Source of the DNA: Rhizobium sp. 2MFCol3.1
Lineage (GTDB): Bacteria; Pseudomonadota; Alphaproteobacteria; Rhizobiales; Rhizobiaceae
Assembly (NCBI RefSeq): GCF_000377565.1
Contig: NZ_KB898353.1
Span: forward strand, 372,001 to 436,000
Direction of reading: 5' to 3'
DNA length: 64,000 bases
Below are positions 56,395 through 63,925 of the stretch, piece by piece; the stretch's first letter is position 1; every line of letters begins with the position of its first letter. The position numbers and the translations under genes were made by a program. Below the pieces are notes generated by a model. The model ran no database searches. It worked only from the letters and a program-made list of their open reading frames with translations, and was not told the DNA's origin.

Positions 56395-56410
56395 TGGCAC
56401 GCTACATGCA
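56395..56410 (+). promoter_or_regulatory. Sigma-54 promoter of glnII
   Basis: TGGCAC-GCTAC-ATGCA matches the -24/-12 consensus TGGCAC-N5-TTGCW at all but one base, with the invariant GG and GC ten bases apart. It would start transcription near 56421, leaving a leader of about 78 bases. Rhizobial glnII genes are known to be driven by NtrC and RpoN. Confidence 0.75.
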
Positions 56411-56498
56411 TACTCTTTGGCATCCCTCCACGGGCAAGGCGGCTTCGGCTTCCGCGTCCCTGGGACCTGCTGACACCTTTGTTTTGAGAGACTCGCAA

Positions 56499-57539
56499 AT
56501 GACCAAGTATAAGCTCGAGTACATCTGGCTCGATGGATACACCCCGGTACCGAACCTTCGTGGCAAGACGCAGGTCAAGGAATTTGCAGAATTCCCGACG
56601 CTCGAGCAGCTGCCGCTCTGGGGCTTCGATGGCTCCTCCACGATGCAGGCTGAAGGCCGCAGCTCCGATTGCGTGCTGAAGCCCGTCGCCGTTTATCCGG
56701 ACCCGGCTCGTACCAACGGCGTACTCGTCATGTGCGAAGTCATGATGCCTGATGGCGTTACCCCGCATGCTTCCAACAGCCGCGCAACCATCCTCGACGA
56801 CGAAGATGCATGGTTCGGCTTCGAGCAGGAATACTTCTTCTACGAAAACGGCCGTCCGCTCGGCTTCCCGGAACAGGGCTACCCGGCTCCGCAGGGTCCT
56901 TATTATTGCGGCGTCGGCTCCAGCAATGTTGGCCCGGTTGCGCGCGAAATCGTCGAAGAGCATCTCGACCTCTGCCTCGCTGCCGGCATCAACCACGAAG
57001 GCATCAACGCCGAAGTGGCCAAGGGCCAGTGGGAATTCCAGATTTTCGGCAAGGGCTCCAAGAAGGCCGCTGACCAGATCTGGATGGCACGCTACCTGCT
57101 GCAGCGCCTGACTGAAAAGTACGGCGTCGATATCGAGTATCACTGCAAGCCGCTCGGCGACACCGACTGGAACGGTTCGGGCATGCACTGCAACTTCTCG
57201 ACAAAGTTCATGCGCGAAGTTGGCGGCAAGGCCTACTTCGAAGCTCTGATGGCCCAGTTCGAAAAGAACCTCGATGCGCACATCGCCGTTTACGGCCCGG
57301 ACAACGACAAGCGTCTGACCGGCAAGCACGAGACCGCTCCGTGGAACAAGTTCTCCTACGGCGTTGCCGACCGCGGTGCTTCGATCCGCGTTCCGCACTC
57401 CTTCGTCAAGAACGACTACAAGGGTTACCTGGAAGATCGCCGCCCGAACTCGCAAGGTTGCCCTTACCAGATCGCTTCCCAGGTTCTGAAGACGATCTCG
57501 GAAGTTCCGACGGCTGGTTTCGCTTCCGCTGCCGCTTAA
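56499..57539 (+). CDS. glnII: Glutamine synthetase II (eukaryotic type)
   Basis: 346 residues from ATG 56499 (MTKYKLEYIWLDGYTP); an upstream in-frame ATG at 56406 lies within the promoter. It condenses glutamate and ammonia with ATP, and works as the nitrogen-limitation isozyme beside GlnA. Family marks: NLRGKTQ, LPLWGFDGSST, FGFEQEYFFY, DTDWNGSGMHCNFSTKFMR and ETAPWNKFSYGVADRGASIRVP (the active-site Arg/Glu region). The length is normal for GSII, shorter than bacterial GSI, and it has no adenylylation loop. A sigma-54 promoter precedes it and a good terminator follows. Confidence 0.97.
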   Translation: MTKYKLEYIWLDGYTPVPNLRGKTQVKEFAEFPTLEQLPLWGFDGSSTMQAEGRSSDCVLKPVAVYPDPARTNGVLVMCEVMMPDGVTPHASNSRATILDDEDAWFGFEQEYFFYENGRPLGFPEQGYPAPQGPYYCGVGSSNVGPVAREIVEEHLDLCLAAGINHEGINAEVAKGQWEFQIFGKGSKKAADQIWMARYLLQRLTEKYGVDIEYHCKPLGDTDWNGSGMHCNFSTKFMREVGGKAYFEALMAQFEKNLDAHIAVYGPDNDKRLTGKHETAPWNKFSYGVADRGASIRVPHSFVKNDYKGYLEDRRPNSQGCPYQIASQVLKTISEVPTAGFASAAA

Positions 57540-57561
57540 GCCAAATCCTGATTGATTGTGA

Positions 57562-57595
57562 TGGCGCTGGTCGAAAGGCCGGCGCTATTTCTTTT
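57562..57595 (+). terminator. Rho-independent terminator of glnII
   Basis: The arms 57562-57572 and 57577-57587 pair over 11 bp (including three G-U pairs) around a GAAA tetraloop, followed by TTTCTTTT, 22 bp after the stop codon. Confidence 0.85.
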
Positions 57596-57799
57596 GGATC
57601 ACGGCCGATATGCCTCGCATTGGCACGGCGAGCGAAGATGGTCGCGATTTCTTCCCGCCAATCCCGATTTTTCTAAACCCTGTTTGCGATCGCCATCGTC
57701 CAACGGTTGAAAAACTCAACCGAACGGCCGCATTCCTTTTGCGTTATAGTCTCTTTTCACTATACTTGTGTTGGATCATCCAAACGCGAGTTACCCTTG

Positions 57800-59749
57800 G
57801 TGTCAGTGGCTAAGCACAGCCTCCTGCTTCGCTTGCTCGGAAAGCCCGCGCTTTTCGCCAATGACGGCGAAATCGTGCTTCCGGAAAAAGCCTATCCGCT
57901 CTTGGCTTTCGTTGCCGCGTCGTCGCAGTTCTCGATGGAGCGCGAGACGTTGCGGGGCATGCTCTGGCAATCCGACGTGTCGAAGCAGCGCGCCGGCAGC
58001 CTTCGGCAGCTGCTTGCGCGGATCGATCGCAGCGTGCCGGAAGGCCTTCCCCGCCTGATCACCGCCACCAACACTCATATCACACTCAATGCCGACCACT
58101 GGGCCACCGATGTCTTGCTGCTGCGGGATGCGACGCATCCGCTGGCGCGGAGTGATTGGGCCTTGCTCCAGGGCGAGCTGCTTGAGGGTTTCCGCGCGCC
58201 GACGATGGAAGCCGACGAGTGGGTGACGATCGAGCGCCGCCGAATTGCCGAATGCCGCGACGCGCATCTGATGACGCTGCTTGATTCGCCAGACAAGCTG
58301 ACGCTCGCCGATACGGTGCTGCTGGCCGGGCTGCTTGTGGCCACGGATCCGGCGAACGAGGCGGCCTGCCGCGCGCTGATGAAGGCGCATGCGACGGCGG
58401 GGGATCTCACTTCCGCACGGCAAGCCTATTTCCGCTGCCGCAACGAATTGAAGGCCGAGTACGGTGCCGAGCCGGATGCGACAACGCAGGCTCTCGCATT
58501 GGAATTCGGCATCATCGCGCCGGCAGCGCCGGCCGTAGCCGAAGCAGCCCCCGTCCGGCCCGCGACCGCCGATCCGCTCGGCCAGCCGCGCGTGCTCATC
58601 CTTCCACCGGAAACGATGTTGTCGGAGCCGCTGTTGCAGCGTGTCGGCCGGGCGCTCCTCGAAGACGTCACGATCGGCCTCAGCCAGCAGCGCGGGTTCA
58701 AGGTCATTGCGGCGCATACCAGCGTCGAAATCCTGAACCGCAGCCTCGCCAGCGGCGAACTGCAGCCCATGCCGCCGGAATTGCGTTTCGATTACACCGT
58801 CTATGTGACGATCCACGGCCGTGAGGACGAGATCTACGCGACCTGCCGGCTGACCAAGACCTCGACCGCAGAAGTGCTTTGGGCGATCGACCTGCCGCTT
58901 GCCATGCAGAAGGTCAACCAGTCTTTCGGACAACTGGCGCGGCGTATCGTCATGACGCTCGCCGATACGATCGAGCGGCGCGAATTGACGGATATGATGC
59001 ACGATGTCTCGCCCTCGGCCTATCGGCTCTATCTCGAGGGCAAGCGGCTCGTATCGAAGACCGATCTGCAGCACCTCCGGCAGGCGCGCAAGTGGTTCAA
59101 GTCGGCGTTGTCGAGACATGACCGCTTCTCCTCCGCCCATGCCGGCATGGCTCGCGTGTTGGGCATGGAGTGGCTCGTTCGCGGCATGAAGGACACCGCA
59201 CTTCTGGAAGAGGCCGATCGCTCGGCATGGCAGGCGCGCGATAGCGATCCGAACAGCGGAAGAGCCATGCGCGAGCTTGGCTTCGTGGCGCTCTATCGCC
59301 GCCGCTTTGCCGATAGCCTCGATTTCTTCGCCGAAGCGCAGATGCTCAATCCGAATGATGCGGATATTCTGGCCGATCACGCCGATGCGCTTCTGCACGA
59401 CGGGCAGAGCGATCGGGCGCTGGAACTCAGCCACGCCGCGCTGAAGCTCAATCCGCTGCCGCCGGATTACTACTACTGGAACCTGGGCGGCATTCATTTC
59501 GTCCAGGAGAATTACGCCAAGGCGATCGAGGTGCTCGACCGCGTCAAGGACCGGCCGGCGACTTCGCGTCTGCTCGCTGCAGCCCACGCCAAAAACGGCG
59601 ATAAGGCTACCGCAGCGCATTACGCCTCGGTTGTCCTCGAGAATTTTCCGGATTTTCGCACGGAAGATGTCTGGCGTTTCGTGCCGGATCGCAACCCTGA
59701 CGATACTCGCCAGCTGATAGACGGACTCAGGATGGCTGGCCTGTCCTGA
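57800..59749 (+). CDS. BTAD/TPR transcriptional regulator of the YcaO-TfuA cluster
   Basis: About 649 residues from GTG 57800; TTG 57797 or GTG 57806 are equally possible, and an ATG at 57707 would add 31 unlikely residues. The N-terminus is a SARP/OmpR-like winged helix (LLLRLLGKPALFANDGEIVLPEKAYPLLAFVA... LRGMLW). It is followed by a bacterial transcriptional activator domain (about 125-240: DEWVTIERRRIAECRDAHLM... CRALMKAHATAGDLTSARQAYFRCRNELKAEYGAEP). A middle domain (about 265-385) starts RVLILPPETMLSEPLL. C-terminal TPRs follow (about 400-640). It lies 120 bp before a 41-residue peptide gene and the ycaO gene, all on the same strand, so it is the probable activator of that cluster. Confidence 0.78.
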   Translation: MSVAKHSLLLRLLGKPALFANDGEIVLPEKAYPLLAFVAASSQFSMERETLRGMLWQSDVSKQRAGSLRQLLARIDRSVPEGLPRLITATNTHITLNADHWATDVLLLRDATHPLARSDWALLQGELLEGFRAPTMEADEWVTIERRRIAECRDAHLMTLLDSPDKLTLADTVLLAGLLVATDPANEAACRALMKAHATAGDLTSARQAYFRCRNELKAEYGAEPDATTQALALEFGIIAPAAPAVAEAAPVRPATADPLGQPRVLILPPETMLSEPLLQRVGRALLEDVTIGLSQQRGFKVIAAHTSVEILNRSLASGELQPMPPELRFDYTVYVTIHGREDEIYATCRLTKTSTAEVLWAIDLPLAMQKVNQSFGQLARRIVMTLADTIERRELTDMMHDVSPSAYRLYLEGKRLVSKTDLQHLRQARKWFKSALSRHDRFSSAHAGMARVLGMEWLVRGMKDTALLEEADRSAWQARDSDPNSGRAMRELGFVALYRRRFADSLDFFAEAQMLNPNDADILADHADALLHDGQSDRALELSHAALKLNPLPPDYYYWNLGGIHFVQENYAKAIEVLDRVKDRPATSRLLAAAHAKNGDKATAAHYASVVLENFPDFRTEDVWRFVPDRNPDDTRQLIDGLRMAGLS

Positions 59750-59794
59750 AGTGCTACAGATGGCGATCTTGGCCGTTAATTAGCGAAATTTCCA

Positions 59795-59824
59795 GTCACA
59801 CCGGAATAACGCCGGCCGGTCACA
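59795..59824 (+). promoter_or_regulatory. Direct repeats upstream of the peptide gene
   Basis: GTCACA occurs at 59795-59800 and again at 59819-59824, 24 bp apart, each near a CCGG, in the 120-bp gap between the BTAD regulator and the small peptide gene. SARP-like activators bind direct repeats, so these are candidate sites; the copies are short and may be chance. Confidence 0.25.
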
Positions 59825-59869
59825 GTCTCTCCTGTCCGCAGCAAATGCTGCCACCAAAAGGAGAAAACC

Positions 59870-59995
59870 ATGACCAACGCAATCAAGTCCACCGTTCGCC
59901 TCTCCGCTGCTGCCCAGGCCGTCCTCAAGCGGAATGCCGTTCAGCTCGACACCAACGCGACCGCGAACATCGTTCACGCTCTGAAGTTCCGTTGA
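59870..59995 (+). CDS. 41-residue peptide, candidate YcaO substrate (RiPP precursor)
   Basis: ATG 59870 follows an excellent AAGGAG at 7 bases. The frame encodes 41 residues: MTNAIKSTVRLSAAAQAVLK..., then ...NATANIVHALKFR, ending at TGA 59993-59995. It has no Cys, two Ser (7, 12) and five Thr, one His and a basic C-terminus, and residues 5-24 could form an amphipathic helix. The stop codon overlaps the ribosome binding site (GAGG) of the ycaO gene, which starts 11 bp downstream. Such tight linkage to YcaO and TfuA suggests it is the precursor peptide modified by them. The lack of Cys excludes thiazoles and fits backbone thioamidation or oxazoline-type chemistry. It resembles no precursor family I know. 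Confidence 0.65.
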   Translation: MTNAIKSTVRLSAAAQAVLKRNAVQLDTNATANIVHALKFR

Positions 59996-60006
59996 GGTTT
60001 TTGCGA

Positions 60007-61263
60007 ATGTCTGTTCAGGCAGCACTCACGGATCTGGCTGGGGATCTAAGTCTTTCCGCGGCGGGCGTCAGCGCCTACCACGACCGCTCCCTGACGCCTG
60101 GACAGACATTCGCGGCGATCAAGCCGCACTTTGCCGAGCTTGGAATAACGCGCGTCGGTTTGTTGACGGCGCTCGATCTTCTTGAAATTCCAGTCGCCTT
60201 CGCGACCCGCCCGAACAGCTACACGCTGTCCGTCTTCCAGGGCAAAGGCATCGACGAGGACGCCGCGATGACCTCGGCTGCCATGGAAGCGGTCGAAACC
60301 CGCGTTGCCGAGATGCAGCCGGATGATCTGGTCATATCAACGCTCGCCGGCATGAAGGCCGAGCGTGCGCCGCTGATCGATCTCGATTCCGTTGCGCGCT
60401 GCGTGCCATCGGACATCGATGCTGGCCCGCTCGCCTGGAGCGAAGGTCTTGATATTATGAACGACCAGCCGGTCTTCGTGCCGTGGTCGCTTGTCGGCCT
60501 CGACCATCGTGGCACCAGACCTTCCGGCTTCGAGCAGTCCAGCGACGGCCTGGCATCGGGCAATCGCCCTGCCGAGGCCGTGCTGCACGGTCTGTGCGAA
60601 CTGGTTGAGCGCGACGCATGGGCGCTGACGCAGCTTCGCCCCTTCGATGAACTGCGCGGCTCGCGCATCGATCCGGCCGGTTTCGGCGATCCCGTCATCG
60701 ACATCATCACCGACCGCATCGTCCGCGCCGGCATGCGGCTCCTGCTGCTCGATATGACGACCGATATTGGCGTGCCGAGCTTCCTCGCCGTCATCATTCC
60801 CGGCGACCTCGGCGACCGCGTCGATGCGCGCTGGACGAATGTCTGTGGCGGCTGCGGTTGCCATCCGGATCCTGTCCGCGCCGCGCTGCGCGCCATCACC
60901 GAGGCAGCGCAAAGCCGGTTGACGGCGATCGCCGGCAGCCGTGACGACTTCTCGCCGCGCGTCTACCAACGCCTCGATGGCGATGGACCGATGCAGCAGC
61001 TGATCGAGCTGTGTGATGAGACGCCGGTTGCGCCACGCTTTGCCGAGCCTGCCAAGCGCAGCATCCAGCAGACCATCCGTCTTATCCTGGATCGGCTGCG
61101 GGCGCGGGGTATCGAGCAGGTCGTGGCCGTGCCGATCCCGCATCCGCGCCTTCCGGTCTCCGTCGTCCGCGTCATCGTGCCCGGCCTCGAGGTCGATGTC
61201 AGCGGCGAATTCATTCAACTTGGCTTGCGCGCGATCGGCGCCATGCAGGGAGCCCAGGCATGA
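60007..61263 (+). CDS. YcaO-domain protein, TfuA-associated
   Basis: 418 residues from ATG 60007 (GAGG 9 bases upstream, overlapping the peptide stop). YcaO enzymes use ATP to activate peptide backbone amides, giving azolines, amidines or thioamides. ATP/Mg-binding glutamates are visible in SAAMEAVETR (E94, E97), LCELVERDAW (E198, E201) and ITEAAQSR (about 299). A CGGCGC cluster (280-285) is notable. The C-terminus (GAMQGAQA) lacks the PxPxP end of azole-forming YcaOs. This and the TfuA partner are the pattern of TfuA-associated YcaOs, which in methanogens thioamidate McrA and in trifolitoxin producers modify TfxA. The TfuA gene overlaps its stop by 4 bp. Confidence 0.88.
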   Translation: MSVQAALTDLAGDLSLSAAGVSAYHDRSLTPGQTFAAIKPHFAELGITRVGLLTALDLLEIPVAFATRPNSYTLSVFQGKGIDEDAAMTSAAMEAVETRVAEMQPDDLVISTLAGMKAERAPLIDLDSVARCVPSDIDAGPLAWSEGLDIMNDQPVFVPWSLVGLDHRGTRPSGFEQSSDGLASGNRPAEAVLHGLCELVERDAWALTQLRPFDELRGSRIDPAGFGDPVIDIITDRIVRAGMRLLLLDMTTDIGVPSFLAVIIPGDLGDRVDARWTNVCGGCGCHPDPVRAALRAITEAAQSRLTAIAGSRDDFSPRVYQRLDGDGPMQQLIELCDETPVAPRFAEPAKRSIQQTIRLILDRLRARGIEQVVAVPIPHPRLPVSVVRVIVPGLEVDVSGEFIQLGLRAIGAMQGAQA

Positions 61264-62003
61264 GAGTAATTTTCGCAGGACCAAGCTTCGGCCGGGATCT
61301 CGACAGGCTTCAGGCCGAGCATCCGTCGATCGAGTTTCGCGGGCCGGCCGCTCGGGGCGATATCCTGCAGGCGGTTCGTGATGGCGCGCGCGCCATTGGC
61401 ATCGTTGATGGTTACTTCGGCGAGATGCCGTCCGTCTGGCACAAGGAAATCCTCTTCGCGCTCGAGCAGAACGTCGTCGTCGCAGGCGGCGCCAGCATGG
61501 GCGCGCTCAGAGCCGCCGAATGCTCGGCGTTCGGCATGGTTGGCATCGGCTCGATCTATGGCGATTACGCCGACGGCCGGCTCATCGACGATGAGGCGGT
61601 TGCGCTGGTTCACGCGCCGGCCGAGCTGGGCTGGCTGCCGCTCTCGGTTCCGTGGGTCGATTATCAGCCGACAATCGACGCGCTGAATAGTCGGGGCCTG
61701 CTTTTGTCGGGCGAGTACAAGAAGCTTCTGCTTGCGGGCCGGGCGTTGCATTTCTCCGAGCGCACCTATCCGAAGGCAGTGGAACGCTGCGCTTTCGATA
61801 ACGCCGCGCGCGCCAAGGAAATCGTGAAATTGATTCGCGCAAACAAGATCGAGCGCAAGCGCGCCGATGCCGATATGGTTCTGGATTACCTCGAAAGCGT
61901 GAAATTCACCGCTGGAAAGCGCAGCTGGGGCTTCGCGGCAACGTCACACTGGGAGATGCTACATGCGGAAATCAGCACCCCGGTAACGCCTGTAACGCTC
62001 TAA
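61260..62003 (+). CDS. TfuA-like protein
   Basis: 247 residues from ATG 61260 (ATGA overlap with ycaO). The TfuA core is clear: VIFAGPSFGRDL at the start, RDGARAIGIVDGYFGEMPSVWHKEILFALEQNVVVAGGASMGALRAAECSAFGMVGIGSIYGDYADG, and VALVHAPAELGWLPLSVPWVDYQPTIDAL. TfuA was first seen in trifolitoxin biosynthesis in Rhizobium and acts with YcaO, probably delivering sulfur or assisting backbone activation. The 5 kb around it contain no separate dehydrogenase, protease or export gene, so this cluster is minimal. Confidence 0.9.
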   Translation: MRVIFAGPSFGRDLDRLQAEHPSIEFRGPAARGDILQAVRDGARAIGIVDGYFGEMPSVWHKEILFALEQNVVVAGGASMGALRAAECSAFGMVGIGSIYGDYADGRLIDDEAVALVHAPAELGWLPLSVPWVDYQPTIDALNSRGLLLSGEYKKLLLAGRALHFSERTYPKAVERCAFDNAARAKEIVKLIRANKIERKRADADMVLDYLESVKFTAGKRSWGFAATSHWEMLHAEISTPVTPVTL

Positions 62004-62035
62004 TAACGCCACGCCTGAATGATGGAAGCACTGGA

Positions 62036-62057
62036 GCCCCAAAGTGGTGTTTGGGGC
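62036..62057 (+). promoter_or_regulatory. Perfect 8-bp hairpin between tfuA and the 89-residue gene
   Basis: The arms GCCCCAAA (62036-62043) and TTTGGGGC (62050-62057) flank a GTGGTG loop, 33 bp after the tfuA stop. No T-tract follows. It may be a partial terminator or an mRNA-processing stem separating the downstream gene from the cluster. Confidence 0.5.
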
Positions 62058-62082
62058 ATCTCAGAGAGGCGGAGCGGACGAG

Positions 62083-62352
62083 ATGAACATTCAGACGATG
62101 GACGAGGGAAGCGGAAGCGAATACGCGAGGATTTTCCGCTTGCTGTCGGCCGCGAAGGACGAAGCGCAGAAGCTCAAGTTGAACAACCTGACGCATCTGA
62201 CGAACATGGCTCTGCTGCAGGTCGTCATCGATTGGGATGGAATCGACCCGGAGCGTGAGCTGGACGTGAATCTGGAAAAGCTGATCGGTACCAAGACGAA
62301 AGTGGCAATGAAAGACGCGCGAGAAAATCTCGTCGTCCTAGAGCGCCACTAA
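62083..62352 (+). CDS. 89-residue orphan protein downstream of tfuA
   Basis: ATG 62083 (GGAG 8 bases upstream) gives 89 residues: mostly helical and charged (EYARIFRLLSAAKDEAQKLKLNNLTHLTNMALLQVVIDWDG), ending KDARENLVVLERH. No signal peptide, cysteine or membrane segment. I do not recognise a family. It might be co-transcribed with ycaO-tfuA (79 bp gap containing a hairpin) or independent. Function not assigned. Confidence 0.5.
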   Translation: MNIQTMDEGSGSEYARIFRLLSAAKDEAQKLKLNNLTHLTNMALLQVVIDWDGIDPERELDVNLEKLIGTKTKVAMKDARENLVVLERH

Positions 62353-62369
62353 TCGTTGATGAGATCCGC

Positions 62370-62395
62370 CGAAGCCGCTTTATTCGGCGGCTTCG
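62370..62395. terminator. Convergent stem-loop between orphan and XRE genes
   Basis: A 9-bp perfect stem (62370-62378 with 62387-62395) and an 8-base loop lie 18 bp after the orphan's stop and include the XRE gene's stop codon. It could end transcripts from both directions, although neither side has a long T-tract. Confidence 0.5.
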
Positions 62396-62778
62396 CTTTC
62401 GATCTGCTCCATGCCGGCAATTGCCTGCACCAGCTTGACGATTTTCTTGCGAACCTGCTCGTTCTTGATCGACAGGAAGGCAGCGTTCAGGAGCACACCG
62501 TCGCGCGATACGACGAACTCGTCGCTCGGGGTCGGATTGTCATTGGCGTTGGCCGAAATATCTTCGAAGAAGGAGCGGACGTCGACATCGAGCGCACCGG
62601 CGATTTCGACGAGCATGCTTGCCGAAACGCGGTTCGAACCCTTCTCGTATTTCTGAATCTGCTGGAACGTGACGCCGACGCGGTCACCGAGTTCGGTCTG
62701 CGAAACCTTGCGCATCAGGCGCTTGATGCGGATCGTCTTGCCTACATGGACGTCGACGGTATGCGGAGCTTCTTTCAT
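62380..62778 (-). CDS. XRE-family helix-turn-helix regulator
   Basis: 132 residues. The helix-turn-helix spans about residues 12-66: VGKTIRIKRLMRKVSQTELGDRVGVTFQQIQKYEKGSNRVSASMLVEIAGALDVDVRSFF. The C-terminal part is helical (KNEQVRKKIVKLVQAIAGMEQ). It matches a small regulator type widespread in rhizobia, often linked to exopolysaccharide, motility or stress control; the target here is unknown. The divergent region upstream is long and AT-richer. Confidence 0.85.
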   Translation of the reverse strand: MKEAPHTVDVHVGKTIRIKRLMRKVSQTELGDRVGVTFQQIQKYEKGSNRVSASMLVEIAGALDVDVRSFFEDISANANDNPTPSDEFVVSRDGVLLNAAFLSIKNEQVRKKIVKLVQAIAGMEQIESEAAE

Positions 62779-63377
62779 GGCCTTATCCTTCTAACGCCAG
62801 TGCGGCGTGCTTATTATTCCCTGCGGCAACCTTACCAAGATATTTGAACGGATCAATTGTGCCGCCCATTTTTATTCCCGCCAACTGATGTGCCTGAAGA
62901 CCCTGACTTTCAACTGAAAACAGCGCTTGGATCAGCAAATTTGTGTGACGTCGAATGCAATCATAAGTAAGTATTCCAGTTCAATCTGACCAAACGGGGC
63001 TTATATACATCCTCCGGTAGATAAATCGCCGGAATTTGAGATTAGCATCGAAGGCCGTTATATCCGCTGGGAACGTTCCTTTTAGGGCTTTTCCGCGCGG
63101 TAACAAAACGGTGTACGCGGCGAATTGACGATTGGATTAGTGGTCGCTGAACTTATTGTTGTAATCTGCATTTGTTCGCGCTGACCAGCGAAAACCCCTG
63201 CTAAGCAGTGCTTTTGACGTAAGGTGCTGGATGAAAACATGAATCCGGCTGCCGTTTTCTCGCAAATTTCGAGTGCGGAGATCGATGCATCGCTTCGCCT
63301 GGACGAAAGATTTATCTGAAGAAATTTGCCGAAGCGGCTGTCGACCAATTCTTCATTAGCACACTACCGAGAGTGGA
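62779..63377. other. AT-richer intergenic region with no clear gene
   Basis: 599 bp between the XRE gene and the cupin gene, less GC-rich than the surroundings. An 88-codon minus-strand frame (63082-63348) has no family resemblance. A 26-codon plus-strand frame at 63239-63319 (MNPAAVFSQISSAEIDASLR...) looks protein-like but ends early and could be the decayed start of a gene. The XRE promoter must lie near 62780-62900. A GGAAC near 63072 has no matching -10 box. Confidence 0.5.
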
Positions 63378-63872
63378 TTATTTGTGTATCGGATCGATCC
63401 ACCGAACGTCCTCAGGCTTTTCAACCGGTTCAATATCGAGATTGACAACCACGGGCTCCTGCCCGGACCGGACGAGGACGCACTCCAGCGTCTCGTTTTG
63501 GCTCGCATTGATCTCCTGATGCGGCACGTAAGGCGGCACGAAAATGAAGTCGCCGGGCCCGGCCTCGGCGGTAAATTCGAGATTGTCGCCCCACCGCATC
63601 CGCGCCTTGCCCTTCACGACATAAATGATGCTTTCGAGGTCGCCATGATGGTGCGCGCCGGTTTTCGCGTTGGCGTGGATCGTCACCGTGCCGGCCCAGA
63701 TTTTCTCAGCGCCGGCGCGGGCATTGTTGATCGCCGTCGCGCGGTTCATACCGGGGGTCTGCGCAGTGTTCGGATCGAGCGCATTGCCCGGGATGACCTT
63801 CACGCCGTGCTCGCGCCAGTCGATGGGTTGATGCGAATGATCGGCGTCGTGGGAGCCGTGATCGTTGCTCAA
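63378..63872 (-). CDS. Cupin-domain protein
   Basis: 164 residues, His-rich at the N-terminus (NDHGSHDADHSHQ). The single cupin barrel has the metal motif region HANAKTGAHHHGDLESIIYVVKGKARMRWG and the second motif PGDFIFVPPYVPHQE, with the expected His/Glu ligands. It probably binds a divalent metal; family members are dioxygenases, isomerases or sensors, and the reaction is not readable. It is 53 bp downstream of a gene that runs off the window and may share its operon. Confidence 0.85.
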   Translation of the reverse strand: MSNDHGSHDADHSHQPIDWREHGVKVIPGNALDPNTAQTPGMNRATAINNARAGAEKIWAGTVTIHANAKTGAHHHGDLESIIYVVKGKARMRWGDNLEFTAEAGPGDFIFVPPYVPHQEINASQNETLECVLVRSGQEPVVVNLDIEPVEKPEDVRWIDPIHK

Positions 63873-63925
63873 GTCGGGTCTCCTTCCCTTGTCCGGCTGC
63901 GGGCATCGCGCTTAGCCGGAGCCGT

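Noticed and set aside
56307..57455. 382-codon open frame on the minus strand
   Set aside because: Antisense to glnII; the plus-strand product is unmistakable.
57803..59620. 605-codon open frame on the minus strand
   Set aside because: Antisense shadow of the BTAD/TPR regulator, with low-complexity Arg/Gln-rich translation.
63082..63348. 88-codon open frame on the minus strand
   Set aside because: No family resemblance or clear ribosome binding site, and it lies in an AT-richer intergenic region.
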